The notes below the pieces were generated by a model. The model had not been told where the DNA came from. It made no database searches and was given only the letters and a program-made list of their open reading frames with translations. A program made the translations under genes and the position numbers. DNA of 44,566 bases. It comes from a virus. Of the stretch, positions 40,514 through 44,566 are shown one piece after another; position 1 is the stretch's first letter, and each line of letters opens with the position of its first letter. The DNA is taken from positions 1 to 44,566 of the IMG/VR virus record IMGVR_UViG_3300032050_000245; one strand, 5' to 3'.

Positions 40514-40573
40514 CATACACTTTTTTAAAGTAGAGCGGGGAAGTTTACCTGATAGTTCTTCTCCGCTTTTTAA
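40514..40573 (+). ncRNA. Candidate small antisense RNA or attenuated leader
   Basis: A perfect promoter and an intrinsic terminator bracket about 60 nt. The hairpin has a 10-bp stem and a 14-nt loop (TTTACCTGATAGTT, 40544-40557). Thirteen loop bases (40545-40557) are exactly complementary to AACTATCAGGTAA, three bases before the SF2 helicase ATG. Eight or nine loop bases are complementary to the same element before six other genes. This is the expected design of a trans-acting RNA that blocks translation starts. It may also act as an attenuated leader for the gene at 40,636. Confidence 0.6.
40534..40571 (+). terminator. Intrinsic terminator or attenuator before the winged-helix gene
   Basis: AGCGGGGAAG (40534-40543) pairs with CTTCTCCGCT (40558-40567), 10 bp with one G-U, followed by five T. 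The same GCGGGG/CTCCGC core forms the late-operon terminator at 25,717. It lies between the promoter and the GTG of the next gene, so readthrough would be needed to express that gene from this promoter. Confidence 0.75.
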
Positions 40574-40635
40574 AGTTAAAAACATTCAGGGACGAAAGTT
40601 AACAGAGTATCGTTTTTTTAAACGCAACAACAAAA

Positions 40636-41493
40636 GTGAAAGACATTGTTTACACACATACAGAAATTAGCTCTGCCGTAAAAGATGGTCAAAAACCATT
40701 GCGTAAAGTTGTTGTTACGCCGGAGGGCTTTCGTCATTTAAGAATAAATCCGCAAGTAGTTAAGGTTATATCCGATGAGGGTAATTTAAAGTTACTTGCG
40801 GTATTTTTAAGACTAAAATCTGTTTACAGTAATTCTTGCATATACAATGTAACTGACAGTAAATTGGCGGCGATATTAAAAGTATCACGTCAGACAGCAA
40901 ACAGGTTAAGAAACCGTTTAGAGCGTTTAGGCTGGGTAAAGTATCACGGTAACAACTTAATGTTATTAAAGGTAACAGAAATAAGCCATGAGTATATTCA
41001 GAAAGACGTTGAAGGTTTCAGCAGAAAGGCTAATGTATATTTAGAAGTAAAGAGTAAACAATTAAAAGACATTGAAACCTATTTAAGGTATTTAATAATA
41101 AAGCAGAAGGAGATAAACAAGAACTACTTATTGGAGTTACGTCAAGACCTATCTAATCCGAAGAGTGTTAAGCAATTTAAAAAGTTAGCAGAGCGCTGTA
41201 AGAAATTAGGCATAACAGCCTTAAACGGTGAAATTGACTATCAGCTTCAAATAAGTTATAAAGGACTTGCAAAGCTTCTAAACTGTTCAGTAGGATCCGC
41301 CTACAATTACCTCCGTAACCTCGCGCGGAAAGAAGTTCTCAAAGTACACACCAAAAGAGAAGTAATAAAGAAGAACATACAAGAACATATATGGAACGAC
41401 TTCCTGTCCTACCAAGATGTATATAAGAACTGCTTCTACTCCTACGGATACATAATAAAGAACCACTGCAATAAATATAACCTATTAGCATAA
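40636..41493 (+). CDS. Double winged-helix protein, replication initiator or regulator candidate
   Basis: A 285-residue protein with a GTG start; no earlier or nearby ATG is better. Two winged-helix segments are seen: residues about 55-115 (DSKLAAILKVSRQTANRLRNRLERLGWVKYHGNNLMLLK) and about 195-250 (YKGLAKLLNCSVGSAYNYLRNLARKEVLKVHTKREV). A helical linker joins them. Two winged helices in one chain are typical of Rep-type iteron-binding initiators, and iteron-like repeats lie just downstream (41,653-41,713). A transcription regulator is the other option. Expression may be limited by the upstream attenuator. Confidence 0.6.
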   Translation: MKDIVYTHTEISSAVKDGQKPLRKVVVTPEGFRHLRINPQVVKVISDEGNLKLLAVFLRLKSVYSNSCIYNVTDSKLAAILKVSRQTANRLRNRLERLGWVKYHGNNLMLLKVTEISHEYIQKDVEGFSRKANVYLEVKSKQLKDIETYLRYLIIKQKEINKNYLLELRQDLSNPKSVKQFKKLAERCKKLGITALNGEIDYQLQISYKGLAKLLNCSVGSAYNYLRNLARKEVLKVHTKREVIKKNIQEHIWNDFLSYQDVYKNCFYSYGYIIKNHCNKYNLLA

Positions 41494-41626
41494 TGCTCAT
41501 ATTTTGAATATAATATATCCGAAGAATTCATTCCGCAAGGAATACCCTAATGTATTTTAAAAAGTATTTAAGAATCTAAAAGGATAATAAGTACCAATAA
41601 GCAATATCCTACAAGCATAACAAACC

Positions 41627-41647
41627 TGCCTACCCAATCTTAAATAC
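41627..41647 (+). repeat. 21-bp intergenic repeat, copy 1
   Basis: TGCCTACC followed by CAATC and TTAAATAC. It shares both ends and total length with copies 2 and 3. Confidence 0.55.
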
Positions 41648-41652
41648 ACCCC

Positions 41653-41713
41653 ATAATGTCTAAATAATAGCTAAATAATGTCTAACCATACCCATCAACA
41701 CCTAGTAGACATT
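41653..41713. repeat. Iteron-like AATGTCTA repeats
   Basis: ATAATGTCTAA occurs at 41653-41663 and 41675-41685, spaced exactly 22 bp, about two turns of DNA. An inverted copy, TAGACATT, lies at 41706-41713. Regular spacing on one face of the helix is typical of initiator-binding iterons. Confidence 0.5.
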
Positions 41714-41832
41714 TTATACCCCTGATTAGTATTATATCACCTTTGGGGGAGGGATATAAAACCTACCTACCTATCTATCCTCCCTATTTACCCATTTTTC
41801 TGCCTTTTAAGAACACTTTTCCATCATTACCT

Positions 41833-41853
41833 TGCCTACCTACCATTAAATAC
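41833..41853 (+). repeat. 21-bp intergenic repeat, copy 2
   Basis: TGCCTACC, then TACCA, then TTAAATAC. It lies just past the 3' end of the leftward gene ending at 41,880, in the same orientation as copy 1. Confidence 0.55.
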
Positions 41854-41879
41854 ATTTAAGTGGCTTAAATCGGCTAAAA

Positions 41880-42125
41880 TCAATTATTGCAGTAATGACT
41901 GGACTGTAATCTTTCACCGTATAATTTATTTCTCAAGCCTTTTAGCTTGGCTGTTATTTGATTCTGATATATTTGAATAATCTTTTCCAGCTCATCAGGA
42001 TTTAATATCTCTAGTAGTATTTTTTGGTTACTGTCTATGCCATTTTTGTACTTTTCAGGGTTTAAAATCTGTAATTGCAGTATGATAGTATGGATTAATA
42101 CTGCTTTTAATTCATCTTTACTCAT
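41880..42125 (-). CDS. Hypothetical helical protein
   Basis: An 81-residue helical protein (LKAVLIHTIILQLQILNPEKYKNGID; PDELEKIIQIYQNQITAKLKGLRNKL), not recognised. It starts MSKDEL behind TTTAACGTT, with an A-rich stretch further upstream. Last gene of the leftward small-gene group. Confidence 0.55.
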   Translation of the reverse strand: MSKDELKAVLIHTIILQLQILNPEKYKNGIDSNQKILLEILNPDELEKIIQIYQNQITAKLKGLRNKLYGERLQSSHYCNN

Positions 42126-42273
42126 AACGTTAAATTTTTGGTTAAAAATACACTAAAAAATTGGAAAAAAGGCATTTTTGTAACTGCTTAATTTATAAAT
42201 AGTTAGTCTACTTTGTCCACCGAGCGAAGACAAAAATTTCAGCACCTAAAAATACCTTAAAAAATGGGTGCCT

Positions 42274-42294
42274 TTCCTACCTTATTTTAACTAT
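42274..42294 (+). repeat. 21-bp intergenic repeat, diverged copy 4
   Basis: CCTACC, then TTATTTTAACTA: CCTACC and the AT-rich end are kept but the outer bases differ. It overlaps the 3' end of the zinc-ribbon gene. A weaker member of the family. Confidence 0.35.
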
Positions 42295-42542
42295 AAAACC
42301 ATATTTAAAGACTTTAAAGTATCTGAAAAGTCTGCTACGGTACCGTTAAAATTAAATAATATATGACGCCCGGCGGAGCCATCGGCAGAACATTGCCGGC
42401 AGAAATACTCATTTTTAGCCTCATAAAACGTTAAATGATGTTTTATTGATTCTTCACCACAACATGAGCATGATTTTTCATTAGCGTCAATCATTGGAAT
42501 TATTTCCGTGATGCTGATTAAGTTTTCAATTTTTAATTTCAT
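42291..42542 (-). CDS. Small zinc-ribbon protein
   Basis: An 83-residue protein. CSCCGEESIKHHLTFYEAKNEYFCRQC provides two CxxC pairs for a zinc ribbon. It is followed by SADGSAGRHILFNFNG. It may bind nucleic acid or act as an adaptor. Such ribbons are also found in phage primase fragments and host-takeover proteins; nothing more specific can be seen. Confidence 0.6.
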   Translation of the reverse strand: MKLKIENLISITEIIPMIDANEKSCSCCGEESIKHHLTFYEAKNEYFCRQCSADGSAGRHILFNFNGTVADFSDTLKSLNMVL

Positions 42543-42580
42543 GGTTTCTAGATTTTTAAATTGTTAATTATTTGATCGCT

Positions 42581-42601
42581 TGCCTACCTAATTTTAAATA
42601 C
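42581..42601 (+). repeat. 21-bp intergenic repeat, copy 3
   Basis: TGCCTACC, then TAATT, then TTAAATAC. It lies between two leftward small genes, 38 bases upstream of the zinc-ribbon gene start, and touches the stop codon of the gene at 42,601. Confidence 0.55.
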
Positions 42602-42717
42602 TATTTTTTCAGATGTTTAGGTAAATATTTATAATTAATTACAGTTTCGCTCCCGTCTGGGTATCTTACAATGGCTAATTTTACGCCGTTGCTCGTGTAT
42701 GTTTTTATTATTGTCAT
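42601..42717 (-). CDS. Small ORF, 38 residues
   Basis: A 38-residue basic protein (MTIIKTYTSNGVKLAIVRYP at the start, then DGSETVINYKYLPKHLKK). It looks like a small beta sheet of three strands with a basic tail. The start follows AATAATAAAACA, like that of the next upstream gene, supporting translation. Function unknown. Confidence 0.55.
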   Translation of the reverse strand: MTIIKTYTSNGVKLAIVRYPDGSETVINYKYLPKHLKK

Positions 42718-42729
42718 TGTTTTATTATT

Positions 42730-42909
42730 TTAATAATTAATAAATACTACAAATAAATCAAAATTTTTGCCGTTACTATATACGTTAAACGGTTTAAATT
42801 CTTCTGTGTATTCGCAAAAAATTAGTTTAGCTTTTTTTGGTAGCTCTTTTTGGTGGCTTACAATTGTAGCGTTGTAAACTCTTTTTAATCCTTTTACGTC
42901 TGTTTTCAT
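42730..42909 (-). CDS. Small ORF, 59 residues
   Basis: A 59-residue protein with alternating strands (RVYNATIVSHQKELPKKAKLIFCEYTEEFKPFNVYSNGKNFDLFVVF). Not recognised. The leader is AATAATAAAACC before ATG, with ACTTTACAAAAACG further up, which resembles part of the conserved leader block of copies A-C. Confidence 0.6.
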   Translation of the reverse strand: MKTDVKGLKRVYNATIVSHQKELPKKAKLIFCEYTEEFKPFNVYSNGKNFDLFVVFINY

Positions 42910-42962
42910 GGTTTTATTATTTATACGTTTTTGTAAAGTTTTGAAAATATTTAAAATTTATA

Positions 42963-43148
42963 TCATTTTGTAAAGTCTTTTAATACTTCGTTTATTGCTA
43001 TTATTGCAAATTTAGTATGTCCGGCAATTACTGCGCTATCATGCCAACAATCTTTTAATTTGTCGTTCTCTTTGTTTTCTTCATATAGCTTTAAATTAAT
43101 TTCTAAATACTTTAAAACCTGTTCTAATTTAATTATGTTATCGTTCAT
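42963..43148 (-). CDS. Hypothetical small helical protein
   Basis: A 61-residue helical protein (IKLEQVLKYLEINLKLYEENKENDKLKDCWHDSAVIAGHTKFAIIAINEVLKDF), not recognised. One of the small leftward genes; the start follows AAACATTAAAATCC. Confidence 0.5.
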   Translation of the reverse strand: MNDNIIKLEQVLKYLEINLKLYEENKENDKLKDCWHDSAVIAGHTKFAIIAINEVLKDFTK

Positions 43149-43153
43149 GGATT

Positions 43154-43390
43154 TTAATGTTTAATGTTTGTACTAACAAATTTAATTGCGTTTATTTTTA
43201 CTAAAAAATCTAAATCAACGGGACGTAAATAATCATTTATAAGCGTTTCAACTATTTTATTAACCTGTTTGTTTTTGTGGCGTTTTAAATAATCGTACGC
43301 GCGTTTAAATATTGTTTTTTCTTTATTGTCTAGATTTTTAAACGTTTTGTTGTTTGCCTTTAATTTTGGCAGTAATTCAGCTACTAACAT
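43154..43390 (-). CDS. Hypothetical small basic protein
   Basis: A 78-residue Lys/Asn-rich helical protein (LPKLKANNKTFKNLDNKEKTIFKRAYDYLKRHKNKQVNKIVETLIND), then PVDLDFLVKINAIKF. It could bind nucleic acid. Leader TTTTAAAATTTAAAATT before ATG, a type shared with the genes at 43,607 and 44,103. Confidence 0.5.
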   Translation of the reverse strand: MLVAELLPKLKANNKTFKNLDNKEKTIFKRAYDYLKRHKNKQVNKIVETLINDYLRPVDLDFLVKINAIKFVSTNIKH

Positions 43391-43394
43391 AATT

Positions 43395-43607
43395 TTAAAT
43401 TTTAAAAGGGTTTAAATGAATTATTCTATTTTTATAAATTTTTATTTTGTCAGTAACTTTATTACTGTATTGAATAAAAATAAAACTATTGTTTTTAAAA
43501 AATTTAGCGTTGTTTATTTGTCGTTTAGCTTCGTTTATTTCATATTCTTGAGCTAACCAATTAATAAATAAATTTTTTGTTTTTTTTGTTGGCTTATAAG
43601 GTATCAT
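43395..43607 (-). CDS. Hypothetical small basic protein
   Basis: A 70-residue basic protein with a helical N-terminus (KPTKKTKNLFINWLAQEYEINEAKRQINNAKFF) and a strand-rich end. Not recognised. Leader ATTAAAATTTAAAGTT before ATG. A host-takeover or DNA-binding role is possible but not shown. Confidence 0.5.
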   Translation of the reverse strand: MIPYKPTKKTKNLFINWLAQEYEINEAKRQINNAKFFKNNSFIFIQYSNKVTDKIKIYKNRIIHLNPFKI

Positions 43608-43626
43608 AACTTTAAATTTTAATAGA

Positions 43627-43785
43627 TTAATAAATTCTTTTAATTAGTTGGCATTTTACCACTGCAAACGGCGGGCAGTTTTGAGCTTCGCAAACTATAA
43701 ATTTTGCCGTGTCTGCGTCTATTGCTGTCGTGGTTATGCTAAATTTTCCGCTGTCGCTTTTTAGCGTGATTTTATAAATATTCAT
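43627..43785 (-). CDS. Small ORF, 52 residues
   Basis: A 52-residue protein with a beta hairpin start (MNIYKITLKSDSGKFSITTT). It continues AIDADTAKFIVCEAQNCPPFAVVKCQLIKRIY, with three cysteines. The AAAAACTATCA element lies two bases before the ATG, which strongly supports the start. Confidence 0.65.
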   Translation of the reverse strand: MNIYKITLKSDSGKFSITTTAIDADTAKFIVCEAQNCPPFAVVKCQLIKRIY

Positions 43786-43787
43786 TT

Positions 43788-43798
43788 TGATAGTTTTT
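43788..43798 (-). promoter_or_regulatory. ACTATCA leader element without nearby promoter block
   Basis: AAAAACTATCA lies two bases before the ATG at 43,785. No TTTGTAAC block precedes it here, only the end of the upstream gene. The element can therefore stand alone, which favours a role in translation rather than transcription. Confidence 0.55.
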
Positions 43799-43812
43799 AA
43801 ATGGTTAGTTAA

Positions 43813-44103
43813 TTATTTTAATAATTCTAAAATTTTACGTTCTGTTTCTTGTATGTTATAAGATTGGAACACTATACCGCCACCATATTGTTTGTTATGG
43901 AATTTTTTACCGCCTATTTGTTTAGCGCGTTGCAATGCGAAATTATATTCTACATTTACCCAACCAAAGAGGCTTTTATTTCCACTTTCTTGAATTTCTT
44001 TTTGTTCTTCGTCACTGATTAAATTTAAGTAGTGACAAACATAACGAGGATTTCCGTTTACGTCGTTATTTACTCTTTTGAATTGAATTTTATTAGTTTC
44101 CAT
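43813..44103 (-). CDS. Hypothetical protein
   Basis: A 96-residue protein, not recognised. A beta-rich start (KIQFKRVNNDVNGNPRYVCHYLNL) leads to helical segments (SDEEQKEIQESG; NFALQRAKQIGG), a Gly-rich loop and a C-terminal helix. Leader TTTTAAAATTTATAATC before ATG. One of the small leftward genes. Confidence 0.55.
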   Translation of the reverse strand: METNKIQFKRVNNDVNGNPRYVCHYLNLISDEEQKEIQESGNKSLFGWVNVEYNFALQRAKQIGGKKFHNKQYGGGIVFQSYNIQETERKILELLK

Positions 44104-44143
44104 GATTATAAATTTTAAAAGGTTAATTAATTATTTTATATTA

Positions 44144-44548
44144 TTATTCAAACATATTATTATAAATATTATTACAAAATTCCTCAAAACATAACCAAAC
44201 AACAAAGGTATAATGAGGTAACTCGTAACGGTTTTTAATAGCTTCGCCGATTCTATCTTCTAAATCTGTTTTAAATTCTTCTAAATCGTCAATATGTTTA
44301 ATATAAAATTCTTTGCAGTCATTATGATAAATAAACTCTCCTATCATTCCAGAGATACAACCGCCATGTTGCAAGTCTTCAAAGAAACTTTTTAACTGTT
44401 CTTTTGCTTTGCCGTCGTAGTTAGTTGCATGATCTAAAATGATAGTATTAAAATCATTTAAAAAGCTCATGTCATTAATAAAGTTACTTTGTACGTTATC
44501 AGTTAATAATTTAACTAATTTGTTGTTGTTGTTTACTGTTGCTTTCAT
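44144..44548 (-). CDS. Hypothetical acidic protein
   Basis: A 134-residue acidic helical protein, not recognised. It has DNVQSNFINDMSFLNDFNTIILDHATNYDGKAKEQLKSFFEDLQHGGCISGMIGEFIYHND and a Cys/Trp-containing end. AAAAACTATCA lies two bases before its ATG. Some acidic phage early proteins mimic DNA, but no evidence distinguishes that here. Confidence 0.6.
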   Translation of the reverse strand: MKATVNNNNKLVKLLTDNVQSNFINDMSFLNDFNTIILDHATNYDGKAKEQLKSFFEDLQHGGCISGMIGEFIYHNDCKEFYIKHIDDLEEFKTDLEDRIGEAIKNRYELPHYTFVVWLCFEEFCNNIYNNMFE

Positions 44549-44550
44549 GG

Positions 44551-44561
44551 TGATAGTTTTT
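44551..44561 (-). promoter_or_regulatory. ACTATCA leader element at the window edge
   Basis: AAAAACTATCA (44561-44551 on the minus strand) lies two bases before the ATG at 44,548. Whether the promoter block accompanies it cannot be seen because the window ends at 44,566. Confidence 0.5.
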
Positions 44562-44566
44562 AAATT

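Larger units (their letters stand above)
41494..41879. other. Gene-free region, candidate replication origin
   Basis: About 385 bases without a credible ORF between a rightward and a leftward gene. It holds three copies of AATGTCTA, two copies of a 21-bp repeat, a stem-forming CCCC...GGGG segment near 41,720-41,750 and a pyrimidine-rich tract of CCTA/TATC units (41,760-41,785). Position next to a double winged-helix protein makes an origin the best guess. It may also end the two converging operons. Confidence 0.45.

Noticed and set aside
42212-42234. TTTGTC...GACAAA hairpin as a terminator
   Set aside because: The stem is six bp with an 11-base loop and no clear U tract at the right place; it may only be local structure.
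1-44566. CRISPR arrays, tRNA genes, insertion sequences, integrase
   Set aside because: No regularly spaced repeats, cloverleaf T-loop signatures, transposase motifs or recombinase motifs were found by reading.

Overview
This window looks like part of a lytic tailed-phage genome infecting a Bacteroidota host, probably a flavobacterium. The DNA is AT-rich. Start codons lack Shine-Dalgarno sequences and sit behind A-rich leaders. The clear promoters follow the Bacteroidota pattern TTTG-N20-TAnnTTTG. The signal peptide ending in SAQ and the tail module, which recalls crAss-like podoviruses, agree with this. No terminase, portal, major capsid protein, DNA polymerase or integrase is present, so the window is a slice of a larger genome.

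Layout. 1-2,000 (+): lysis cassette with small membrane proteins, an N-acetylmuramoyl-alanine amidase, a holin-like protein and a lipoprotein with a C-terminal membrane anchor (unimolecular spanin). 2,000-2,660: two small genes behind a conserved leader element. 2,665-8,831 (+): neck and tail, with an IHF-like protein, two tail ring or adaptor candidates and a 1,391-aa muzzle or stabilisation-type protein. 8,836-23,752 (+): internal or ejected virion proteins, including glycine-rich and glycine-zipper proteins, an 1,768-aa polyvalent-type protein and a 1,062-aa polyvalent metallopeptidase protein, with a complete ferritin gene between these two. A GIY-YIG homing endonuclease interrupts this block at 12,421. 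23,769-25,653 (+): Cys-rich and collagen-like receptor-binding candidates, ending at a terminator.

25,727-37,071 (-): replication and recombination genes. These include an HNH protein, RusA, a small zincin, a secreted protein, DnaB helicase, a loader-like protein, a NinB-like protein, SSB-like proteins, an HU-like protein, a GroES-like co-chaperonin and an SF2 helicase, plus several very short genes. 37,072-37,847 is a regulatory hub: a leftward promoter makes a leader of about 450 nt with many possible stems before the SF2 helicase gene, facing a divergent rightward operon (37,893-40,460). At 40,478-40,573 a strong promoter is followed at once by a terminator hairpin, ahead of a double winged-helix protein (40,636). 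Iteron-like repeats follow, a candidate origin. 41,880-44,548 (-) is a run of very small, mostly unrecognised genes.

The most striking result is a possible phage small-RNA circuit. Seven genes on both strands carry ACTATCA just before the start codon. The 14-nt loop of the hairpin RNA at 40,514-40,573 contains 13 nt exactly complementary to this element at the SF2 helicase gene, and 8-9 nt complementary to the other six. The helicase leader also has an 11-bp long-range stem, an alternative partner for that stem and an 18-codon leader ORF whose translation would disrupt it. Functional calls come from motif recognition by eye; no database search was possible.
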